6,022 bases of DNA. Source: Klebsiella pneumoniae. Lineage in GTDB: Bacteria > Pseudomonadota > Gammaproteobacteria > Ga0077536. Positions within the stretch are counted from its first letter, which is position 1, and the number at the start of each line of letters is the position of its first letter. The position numbers and the translations under genes are program-made. The DNA is taken from assembly GCA_945873015.1 (NCBI GenBank), contig CAMCBY010000274.1, positions 1 through 6,022 on the forward strand, in the 5' to 3' direction. This document shows, one piece after another, positions 1 through 5,856 of this stretch. A model generated the notes under the pieces. It was not told the DNA's origin. It did not search any database and saw only the letters and a program-made list of their open reading frames with translations.

Positions 1-1016
1 ACATAGCCACAAATCGCGCGCAGGATGCCTTGCAGGCGGATGGCTGACGTACTGTTGCGCTGCATGTCGGTGATCGGCGTCCAGGGAATAATGGACGGGC
101 CCTGGCTGGCATACATACGTGCCGCACGGCGAATCATCTCTGGTTCGCAGCCGGTGATCTCGGCAACGCGGTCTATCGGATATTGGGCCACGCGTTCGCG
201 CAGGGCTTCGAAGCCCACGGTCCACTTCGCGACGAAGTCGCGGTCGTACAGTTGTTCACTGATGATGGTGTTGAGCCAGCCGAGCATCATCGCCGCATCG
301 GTACCGGCACGCAGCGGCAGCCAGATGTCAGCACGCTCGGCACTCGAACTGCGGCGCGGGTCGAGCACGATGAGTTTGGCGCCGGCCAGCTGCGCGCGGC
401 GAATCATGTTGTAGATGGGCACCCAGCTGTGGCGCCGCGGGTTATGGCCGAACAGTACGATGCAGCGCGTGTTGACGAAGTCTGGCCACGGAAACCAGCC
501 ATAGGTCATACGATTGATGGCCGCAGTATTGCCGGCGCACAGGGCCACGCCGCTGATCCAGTTCGGCGAGCCGACATGGTTCATGAGGCGCCGGCCGAGG
601 CCGTGGTCGGTGGAGGTGTTCCACTGACTGGTGGACACCGCCCACGCCTCAGGTCCGTGTGCGGCGATGATGGCGGACAGCCGTTCGCCGATGTCTTGCA
701 TGGCCTCTTGCCATGACACCTGCTGCCACTGGTTGGCGCCGCGCGCGCCAACACGCTTTAACGGGTACAGCAGGCGGTCGGGATGCGCAAAGGCCTTGGG
801 CGCAAGGATGCCCTTCATGCAGATGTTGTCTTTGTAGATGGGGTTGTCGCTGGAGCGCACCCGCACCACCCGACCCTTGCGGATCTCGGTGACCACGTTG
901 CACGAGATATCGCAGGTCGCGCACAGCGTGTTGCGCGTCTCGACGTCCCTGCGCGGTGCGACGGGCATACGAATACCGTTGGTCTGGCTGGGGTCGACGG
1001 GCACGAATGCGGGCAT
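1..1016 (-). CDS. Molybdopterin oxidoreductase (DMSO reductase superfamily), partial, N-terminal 338 residues
   Basis: The reading frame is open from ATG at 1016 to the window edge without a stop. N-terminal [4Fe-4S] motif: C32-x2-C35-x3-C39-x26-C66, followed by K68-G69 as in 'CMKG'. Typical molybdopterin-binding landmarks follow: 'LFGHNPRRHSW' (188-198), 'LDPRRS' (218-223), 'LRAGTDAAMMLG' (235-246) and 'WTVGFEALRERV' (265-276). C160 in 'ALCAGNTA' sits where this superfamily carries the molybdenum ligand and is my candidate ligand. The family transfers oxygen atoms, electrons or water at a bis-MGD molybdenum centre. The start resembles acetylene hydratase-like and thiosulfate reductase-like members, but the substrate cannot be read from this part. 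R22-R23 are not followed by a hydrophobic stretch, so no Tat signal is seen and a cytoplasmic location is likely. The start is fixed by AAGGA seven bases upstream; that site overlaps the TetR stop codon (TAAGGAAATCGCCATG), implying one transcript with the regulator. The C-terminal half lies outside the window. Confidence 0.9.
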   Translation of the reverse strand, partial: MPAFVPVDPSQTNGIRMPVAPRRDVETRNTLCATCDISCNVVTEIRKGRVVRVRSSDNPIYKDNICMKGILAPKAFAHPDRLLYPLKRVGARGANQWQQVSWQEAMQDIGERLSAIIAAHGPEAWAVSTSQWNTSTDHGLGRRLMNHVGSPNWISGVALCAGNTAAINRMTYGWFPWPDFVNTRCIVLFGHNPRRHSWVPIYNMIRRAQLAGAKLIVLDPRRSSSAERADIWLPLRAGTDAAMMLGWLNTIISEQLYDRDFVAKWTVGFEALRERVAQYPIDRVAEITGCEPEMIRRAARMYASQGPSIIPWTPITDMQRNSTSAIRLQGILRAICGY

Positions 1017-1026
1017 GGCGATTTCC

Positions 1027-1626
1027 TTAAAATCTGCGCGCGGCGGCATCGGCCGCGCGCGCCAGGGCGAGAATCTGGCTTTCGACCGCGTCGCGATGAG
1101 CGAGGCGCGTGTCTGTGCGACCCACGGTCTGACCGAGAGCGAGCCCGATGATGGCTTCGAAACACAGGTGATAGGTTTGTATGGCCGCGTCCGCCAAGGC
1201 GCTGTCGTGCCCCTTGGCGCGTGGGTCGAACATCGCGCTGGCGGACTCGATGATCGGGTAGAGAATCTCACCGAGTGCCTGGTCATTACGACATGCGAGC
1301 CACAACTCGATGAGGGCTTTGAACTCGCGTCGACGGGTGGCGGCGAGGGCACCGCCGAGCAGTGTTTCCAGCGAATCGCTGTCGATGGCGAAGTCTTGCG
1401 CGAACAGCCCGTTAAGGCGATGGAGCGTCTGCGCCAGCAGCGCATACAGCGACGGGTAATGATGATTAAAGGCACCGCGGGTCACCTCCGCACGCCGACA
1501 TACTTCCACCACGGTGGTGCCCGCGTAACCGAGCTCGATGAGTGCGTCGATGGCCGACTGCAGGAGTCGGCCCTGCATCTCGGCGCTGCGCTCGGTTTGC
1601 GATCTGCGAAGGTGCTGGCTGTCCAT
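1027..1626 (-). CDS. TetR/AcrR-family transcriptional regulator
   Basis: A 199-residue protein, the usual size for the family. The N-terminal DNA-binding domain fits TetR: a helix at about 18-33 ending in 'ELGYAGTT', then the helix-turn-helix 'VVEVCRRAEVTRGAFNHHY' (39-57), where GAFNHHY matches the family's G-x-h-Y-x-H-F-like recognition helix end. Residues from about 65 form a helical ligand-binding and dimerisation domain that names no ligand. I chose ATG at 1626 because the aligned domain begins soon after it. A longer frame from 1695 would start inside the terminator palindrome and run through the probable operator. No clear Shine-Dalgarno site precedes 1626, so the message may be leaderless or weakly translated. 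ATG at 1638, inside the inverted repeat, is an alternative. The terminator upstream separates the gene from the catabolic operon, and the molybdoenzyme gene begins ten bases after its stop. It most likely represses its own transcript. Control of the operon on the other side of the terminator is possible but not shown. Confidence 0.92.
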   Translation of the reverse strand: MDSQHLRRSQTERSAEMQGRLLQSAIDALIELGYAGTTVVEVCRRAEVTRGAFNHHYPSLYALLAQTLHRLNGLFAQDFAIDSDSLETLLGGALAATRRREFKALIELWLACRNDQALGEILYPIIESASAMFDPRAKGHDSALADAAIQTYHLCFEAIIGLALGQTVGRTDTRLAHRDAVESQILALARAADAAARRF

Positions 1627-1633
1627 GGCGATT

Positions 1634-1663
1634 AGCATACATTCATGTATGTTTGTTTTGGAA
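1634..1663 (-). promoter_or_regulatory. Candidate promoter for TetR-molybdoenzyme unit
   Basis: Reading the minus strand, TTCCAA (1663-1658) and TATGCT (1639-1634) are separated by 18 bases and could serve as weak -35 and -10 elements. The -10 would overlap the inverted repeat. The transcript would then begin almost at the TetR ATG, which fits the absence of a Shine-Dalgarno site. The matches to consensus are poor (3 of 6 and 4 of 6), so only the presence of a promoter somewhere in 1627-1677 is reasonably sure, not these exact boxes. Confidence 0.3.
1636..1651. promoter_or_regulatory. Inverted repeat, probable TetR operator
   Basis: CATACAT-TC-ATGTATG is a perfect inverted repeat with 7-base arms and a 2-base spacer, centred about 17 bases upstream of the TetR start. 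TetR-family regulators typically bind such sites beside their own gene, and the E. coli AcrR operator has closely similar CATACA half-sites. The repeat lies in the only AT-rich stretch between the terminator and the TetR start, where the promoter must also be. Binding would therefore block transcription of TetR and the molybdoenzyme gene. Assignment to this regulator is inference from position. Confidence 0.65.
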
Positions 1664-1677
1664 GCGCAGCGCAGGCC

Positions 1678-1705
1678 AAAAAAATGGGGCCGCATGCGGC
1701 CCCAT
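1678..1705 (-). terminator. Rho-independent terminator of the five-gene operon
   Basis: A perfect 22-base palindrome (1684-1705; stem ATGGGGCCGC with its complement, GC-rich, minimal AT centre) is followed on the minus strand by a T run complementary to the A run at 1678-1684. It lies 26 bases after the phosphotransferase stop codon (TGA at 1734-1732). The T run lies only on the minus-strand exit side, so it acts in the direction of the operon and separates it from the TetR unit. Confidence 0.9.
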
Positions 1706-1731
1706 GGCAGGCGCTTGATGCGCGAGCGGCT

Positions 1732-2772
1732 TCAGTAACCGAGTTCGGTCGCCGCCCGCTCCAGCACCACCGGCACCGACCAGGCGGTGCGCGCGAGGCG
1801 GATGTCGTCACTGCGCCCGCTGGCGTAGAGCCCCGAGGCGCTCATCCAGAACGCCACCGAGCGCATCGCGTAGAGCGCGTTGTAGTAGCGGCAACGCTCG
1901 ACGTCGATGGTGAATCCGGTGAGCCGCTCGTAGTCGCGGAAAAAAGCGTCACGCTCGACCAGGTTGGACAACAGCGGCGTGCCTTCGCGATTGAGATCCG
2001 ACAGCACATAGGCGACGTCATACATCGGGTCGCCCAGCACCTGCAGTTCCCAATCGAGCACGGCGGAAACCTCGTCGTTGTCGATGAGCAGATTGCCGGT
2101 GCGATAGGCGCCGTGCACCAGGGTCACGTGTTCGGACGACGGCGCGTTCGCTTCCAGCCACGCGATGAGGTCGGTCAGTATCGGTTCGGGTGCCGCGTCG
2201 GAGACCGCGATGAGATCCTTCCATTTGGCGATTTCGCGCAGCGCAAAATCCGACCCCTGGGTCGGCACGCCAAGAAACTCGAGCCCGGCCGCGCGCCAGT
2301 CCAAGGTATGCAGGGTCGCCAAGGTCGAGGTGAAGCTCGCTGGCAGGGTGCCGCGATCGGCGGCTGCCTGGTAGTAGGCGCGCCCCTCACGGCCCCACGG
2401 ACTCGGACACGCGCCCGGCACCTTCTCCATCACCAGGAAGGGCATGTCGAGGATCGCAAGATCGTCCTCAAACCAGTAAACCTCGGGCGTCGGCAGCGCG
2501 GTGCTTTGCAGGCACTTCAATACCCGGAACTGCTCGTCGAGGGTGGACACATGGCGCAGCAGGGCATTGCCGGGATCGCGACGCAGACACATGCCGCGCG
2601 AGATCTCGCGGCCGTCCTCGCGATATTTCAGATCGAACAGCCAGGTCTCGTGGGACCAGCCGACCGCAATGCGCGTGACGTTTTCCAGCGCGAAGTCACG
2701 CCCGCCCGGAATGCGGCTCTTAAGGTAATCGAGGATGCGCGCCTCGAGCTTCGGGGAGTCGGCCGCGCTCAT
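1732..2772 (-). CDS. APH/LvaA-like phosphotransferase with altered catalytic motif
   Basis: A 346-residue protein of the aminoglycoside phosphotransferase (APH) fold, in the branch related to the ACAD10 N-terminal domain and LvaA; these act on hydroxyacyl-CoA or small hydroxy compounds rather than antibiotics. N-lobe: 'GWSHETWLFDL' (38-48) as the nucleotide-binding turn, 'CLRRDP' (62-67) and a glutamate at 80. Hinge: 'PFLVMEKVPG' (111-120). C-lobe: 'LVHGAYRTGNLLID' (218-231), then 'VLDWELQVLGDPMYDVAY' (238-255). D240 of the LDWE metal-binding motif and N227 are intact, but the family's catalytic Asp (HGD) is Ala222, codon GCC at 2109-2107, so activity is uncertain. I chose ATG at 2772 because it overlaps the stop of the small upstream gene as ATGA and lies just before the conserved domain. 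The frame runs upstream to 2898, but that extension overlaps the neighbour and is Arg/Ala-rich without family character. Translational coupling suggests partnership with the small protein, as in LvaAB. Confidence 0.88.
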   Translation of the reverse strand: MSAADSPKLEARILDYLKSRIPGGRDFALENVTRIAVGWSHETWLFDLKYREDGREISRGMCLRRDPGNALLRHVSTLDEQFRVLKCLQSTALPTPEVYWFEDDLAILDMPFLVMEKVPGACPSPWGREGRAYYQAAADRGTLPASFTSTLATLHTLDWRAAGLEFLGVPTQGSDFALREIAKWKDLIAVSDAAPEPILTDLIAWLEANAPSSEHVTLVHGAYRTGNLLIDNDEVSAVLDWELQVLGDPMYDVAYVLSDLNREGTPLLSNLVERDAFFRDYERLTGFTIDVERCRYYNALYAMRSVAFWMSASGLYASGRSDDIRLARTAWSVPVVLERAATELGY

Positions 2773-3182
2773 GCTGCGTACACCATACGACGGTCGATGG
2801 AAGCGCGCAGATTCTTGCGCACCCGCCCGAGCAGCATCGCAAAACGCGCTTCGCCGAGTTCGGTGCGCGCTGCGTACAGCGCAGTGATGAGATCGCACAG
2901 CGCCTGGTCGTCATGCTGACCGGCGAGGGTCGCCACCGCCGCCGCTACCGCCGCCGGTGCCGGCGCCTTTTCGAGTTCCACACGCAGATCGGCTAGCAGC
3001 GCCTCGGTGTCAGCTTCGTCCGCTGCGCTATGCACAGCGGCGAGACCCAACTGGCGACCGAGTTTCTGTAACACCACGGCGGCCATGAAGGCCTGGGTCT
3101 TGGGAAATTCACCCTCGACCGCCGGGCCGATATCGCGCTTCAAGGTGGTGGCAATGCGTTCCAGCAACTGATCGGCGTTCAT
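2769..3182 (-). CDS. Small LvaB/DUF6285-like protein, probable partner of the phosphotransferase
   Basis: A 137-residue, mostly helical, soluble protein with no signal peptide or membrane segment. The start 'MNADQLLERIATTLKRDI' followed by 'AFMAAVVLQKLGRQL' (31-45) fits the small DUF6285 family as I recall it: N-terminal 'ELL..V..FL..' helix, then an 'AF/HARVAANAL..V.REL'-like helix, then a basic C-terminal helix, here 'LLGRVRKNLRASIDRR' (117-132). An Ala/Pro-rich linker spans 73-87. In the levulinate operon LvaB, a protein of this kind, accompanies LvaA and is needed for its kinase activity; this gene is likewise immediately upstream of, and overlaps, an LvaA-like gene. The family assignment is from pattern memory plus context and is moderate; the gene itself is well supported by the ATGA coupling and its fit between two operon genes. 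Ribosome binding is weak: only GAGG about 14 bases upstream of ATG 3182. Confidence 0.8.
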   Translation of the reverse strand: MNADQLLERIATTLKRDIGPAVEGEFPKTQAFMAAVVLQKLGRQLGLAAVHSAADEADTEALLADLRVELEKAPAPAAVAAAVATLAGQHDDQALCDLITALYAARTELGEARFAMLLGRVRKNLRASIDRRMVYAA

Positions 3183-3211
3183 GGCTTTAAGGACAACCTC
3201 ATATTGAATCT

Positions 3212-4876
3212 TCAGGGAGCAAGGGACATCGGCGTCAGGCTTCTGGCCTGTTCGCGCAATTTGAATTTCTGAATCTTGCCGCTCGGCGTGCGCGGAAAAG
3301 CGGCGATGATCTCGAGCCGCTCCGGCAGGTATTGTTTCATCATGCGGCAGCTGGTCAGGTAATCAATCATGGCGGGGAAATCGAGACTGTGACCTGCGCG
3401 CAGGGTCACGAACGCACAGCCCCTTTCGCCGAGGCGGGCATCAGGCATCGCCACCACCGCGGCGTCTTCGATGGCCGGATGGCGATACAGCAGTTCCTCG
3501 ACTTCGACCACCGGAATATTCTCGCCGCCGCGGATGATGATGTCCTTCGAACGGCCGGTGATGCGGATGTAGCCATCGGCATCCATACGCGCGTTGTCGC
3601 CGGTTTCTATCCAGCCTTCATCATCGACGCCATAGGCTTCGGGGCGTTTCAGATAACCGATGAAGGTGGTGGCGCAGCGCGCCTGCAGACGGCCTTCCAC
3701 GCCGGGCGGCAGCACCGCGCCGGCCTCGTCCAGCACCCGCACCGCCTGATGCGGCAGCGCACGGCCATCGCTGTCCAGCACCTTTTCCAAAGGATCGCCA
3801 GGATAGGTGGCGGTCGCGATGCCCATCTCGGTCATGCCCCACGCGCTCATCACATACATATTGGGATGACTGGCGCGCGCGTCTTCCACCAGCACGCGCG
3901 GAATCGGCGCACCGGAACACATGAACAGGCGCAGGCGCGAATTATCAAACGCCTTGGCCGCGTCGGTGCGCACCAGATCGCTTAAGAAAGGCGTCGCGCC
4001 CATGGTGATGGTGCAGCGTTCCTCGGCCATGAGACGCGCAGCTTTGACCGGCTCCCAGATGTCCAGCATCACGCAGGGTGTGCCGTGGTAGATGGAGAAC
4101 AGCGCGCCATACAGAAAGCCGGTCTGGTGGGCGAGCGGCGAGCCCATCAGAATCGCATCCTCGGCAGTGAAGCTGAACAGCTCACTGGCCAACAGGCATT
4201 TGCACATGAGCGTATTGGCGGTGTGCATCACACCCTTGGGCTGGCCGGTGGTGCCCGAGGTATACATGATCTCGGTGACGTCATCGGCTTGCATGCGGCG
4301 CGCGGCGAACAGTGCGGCGGCATCGACCTGCGTCTCGAAGGCCGGCTCGAGCAGACAGCTTTCGAAACTGCTGACCGGATCATCGCCGCCCACCACGAAT
4401 ACCTTCTCGAGTTTCGGCAATACCGCGCGCAGGCCGGCCGCCATGGTCGGATAATCGAAGCCGCGAAATTCGCGCGCAATGACCCACACCTTGGCTTGCG
4501 CAAAGCCCAGCATGTATTCAAGTTCGCGCTCGCGGAACACCGGCATCAAGGGGTTGATCACCGCACCGATGCGCACGCAGGCGATATACAGCGCCGCGTA
4601 ATGCCACCAGTTGGGCAACTGCACCGCCACCACGTCGCCGCGCTCCACGCCCTGCGCAGCCAGCGCGCAGGCGAGGCGCACTGACACTCGCTGCAACTCG
4701 GCATAAGTCAACCGTGTCGAGATGCCGGTCATGGAGTTGTGATCGACTATCGCGAGCGCATCGGGCGTGCGCGCCGCGATTTCATCCAGCACATCGCTGA
4801 ACAAACGGTTCAACCACAGGCCGCGCGCGCTGAGATCAGCGCGGCGCTCGGGCGAAAGTATTGCCTGGTAATCCAT
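3212..4876 (-). CDS. Acyl-CoA ligase, AliA/FadK-like (class I adenylate-forming)
   Basis: A 554-residue, full-length ANL-superfamily enzyme that activates a carboxylic acid with ATP to an acyl-adenylate and then the CoA thioester, in the cytoplasm. Motifs: P-loop 'YTSGTTGQPKG' (205-215); A5 'AWGMTE' (345-350); 'ETGD' (424-427); hinge region 'GRSKDIIIRGGENI' (441-454); and 'RTPSGKIQKFKLRE' (529-542) with the catalytic lysine K534. All are intact. The N-terminal run 'LPNWWHYAALYIACVRIG' (87-104) with 'INPLMPVFRERELEYML' (107-123) is characteristic of the cyclohexanecarboxylate-CoA ligase (AliA) and FadK group, suggesting an alicyclic, short- or medium-chain acid; the exact acid cannot be read. 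Start ATG 4876 has AGGGA seven bases upstream. It lies 31 bases after the AttH-like gene and 29 before the small LvaB-like gene, in one operon. In this setting it would supply the acyl-CoA for the downstream phosphotransferase pair, the role LvaE plays in levulinate catabolism. Confidence 0.93.
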   Translation of the reverse strand: MDYQAILSPERRADLSARGLWLNRLFSDVLDEIAARTPDALAIVDHNSMTGISTRLTYAELQRVSVRLACALAAQGVERGDVVAVQLPNWWHYAALYIACVRIGAVINPLMPVFRERELEYMLGFAQAKVWVIAREFRGFDYPTMAAGLRAVLPKLEKVFVVGGDDPVSSFESCLLEPAFETQVDAAALFAARRMQADDVTEIMYTSGTTGQPKGVMHTANTLMCKCLLASELFSFTAEDAILMGSPLAHQTGFLYGALFSIYHGTPCVMLDIWEPVKAARLMAEERCTITMGATPFLSDLVRTDAAKAFDNSRLRLFMCSGAPIPRVLVEDARASHPNMYVMSAWGMTEMGIATATYPGDPLEKVLDSDGRALPHQAVRVLDEAGAVLPPGVEGRLQARCATTFIGYLKRPEAYGVDDEGWIETGDNARMDADGYIRITGRSKDIIIRGGENIPVVEVEELLYRHPAIEDAAVVAMPDARLGERGCAFVTLRAGHSLDFPAMIDYLTSCRMMKQYLPERLEIIAAFPRTPSGKIQKFKLREQARSLTPMSLAP

Positions 4877-4907
4877 GAAACGTTCCCTGACTTATCGACA
4901 CTGGCCT

Positions 4908-5846
4908 TTATGCGCTGCGCTCGCGCTTCAGACGCGCCCAGCGATGCACCGGCCACATGTCCTGATCTTCGCCGTAGGCGACCTGACCATCGAGGTCCCA
5001 GCGGATGAGGCTGTTCACATCGATGAAGGTATGACGATTCAAAATCACGCGACTGACCGGCACGCCGACCGCTTTCATCTCGCGGCCTTTGGCGTCATGG
5101 GCCTTGATGGTGATGCGTGTCACCCAGTGTTCACGCGGGTCGCGCTCGAGAATACGTTCGCCACCGGCGAGGCTCACGGTCTCGCCATCGCGGCGCAGAA
5201 AACCGTAGGAAATCAGATCGCCCTCGGGTTTCACATTGGTCACGGCGAGAAAACCGTGTTTGCCATCGGCGGCGCCGGTCACATAGGCGGCCTGCCGCGG
5301 CCGGTCTTCGGGGCGCCGGCCCCAGGTGCGGTCACGCATGCCAATACAATCAAGCACGATACGTTCGCCGTGCAGCACGATTTCGCCGGTCACACGGCCG
5401 AATTGATCGAAGTGATGGGCAGAGCCGAAGGTCGAACCCACGGCGGTCAAAGGTTCCGGCGGCATCACGCCGACGAAGATAAGATTGGCTTTGAAACGAT
5501 CGCCGTCGTCATAACCGAGCGCATAACGCTGACAGGGTTCCAGTACCTTGATCGACACACCATTGCCGAGCCTGCAATCATCGAGATCCTGATCGCGTGA
5601 CAGTTGCTGCGCCGAGTAGTTGGCCGAATACAAAATTTCCCAGGGCAGATGCGCGCTGTCGTCCCACGCCCAGGCGCCGCCAGCGACGGTGCCGATATTG
5701 GGGCGGAACATCGAGTAGAACCAGCCACCGAGTTTGCGTTCGGGATGATGGAATGAGAACCACGAGGTTTCCGTCGCCCACCAGTCGTCACCCATCTCGG
5801 CAAAATGAAATTTATCGTCGCGCGGCGTGAAGCGTTGAGCGGACAT
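4908..5846 (-). CDS. AttH/CrtC-like (DUF7064/DUF7065-type) beta-barrel protein, function unknown
   Basis: A 312-residue soluble protein without signal peptide. It resembles the AttH/carotenoid 1,2-hydratase-like superfamily of paired lipocalin-like beta-barrels, now often annotated DUF7064 (C-terminal) and DUF7065 (N-terminal). Visible hallmarks: an aromatic-rich N-terminal strand region 'WWATETSWFSFHHPER' (22-37), 'GWFYSMFRPNIGT' (41-53), the conserved 'GMRDRTWGRRPE' (169-180) that begins the second barrel, 'GFLRRDGE' (215-222) and C-terminal 'YGEDQDMWP' (291-299). Relatives include hydratases and cyclase or Diels-Alderase-like proteins, but most members that lie beside acyl-CoA enzymes have no proven reaction; a role in hydration, isomerisation or binding of a hydrophobic cyclic substrate is a guess. 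Start ATG 5846 has AAGGA seven bases upstream, overlapping the lactonase stop (TAAGGAAACGCCGATG). The frame extends to 5912 but that part lies inside the lactonase gene and is rejected. The next gene follows after 31 bases. Confidence 0.82.
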   Translation of the reverse strand: MSAQRFTPRDDKFHFAEMGDDWWATETSWFSFHHPERKLGGWFYSMFRPNIGTVAGGAWAWDDSAHLPWEILYSANYSAQQLSRDQDLDDCRLGNGVSIKVLEPCQRYALGYDDGDRFKANLIFVGVMPPEPLTAVGSTFGSAHHFDQFGRVTGEIVLHGERIVLDCIGMRDRTWGRRPEDRPRQAAYVTGAADGKHGFLAVTNVKPEGDLISYGFLRRDGETVSLAGGERILERDPREHWVTRITIKAHDAKGREMKAVGVPVSRVILNRHTFIDVNSLIRWDLDGQVAYGEDQDMWPVHRWARLKRERSA

Positions 5847-5856
5847 CGGCGTTTCC

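Noticed and set aside
838..1635. A 265-codon plus-strand open frame
   Set aside because: It spans the opposite strands of both the TetR gene and the molybdoenzyme start, which are supported by motifs and a Shine-Dalgarno site. Its translation shows no domain.
1732..2772. Aminoglycoside resistance kinase
   Set aside because: The APH fold alone suggests it, but the RRDP, FLVMEKVPG and HGxYRTGN...VLDWE pattern belongs to the ACAD10/LvaA-like branch, and the neighbours are CoA-dependent catabolic genes.
2773..2898. N-terminal extension of the phosphotransferase
   Set aside because: The 42 extra residues overlap the small upstream gene, are rich in Arg and Ala without family similarity, and the ATGA overlap at 2772-2769 gives a better start.
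1645..2919. A 424-codon plus-strand open frame
   Set aside because: It is antisense to the phosphotransferase, whose conserved APH motifs are clear. The plus-strand translation is His/Arg/Gly-rich with no recognisable domain, as expected from the opposite strand of a GC-rich gene, and it begins inside the terminator and operator region.
2930..2965. GCC/GCG-rich near-repetitive tract in the small gene
   Set aside because: It encodes the Ala/Pro-rich linker of the small protein and is explained by codon use for alanine in a GC-rich genome, not by a separate repeat element.
4875..5600. A 241-codon plus-strand open frame
   Set aside because: It lies opposite the AttH-like gene, has no convincing ribosome binding site or family motif, and overlaps a well-supported gene for most of its length.
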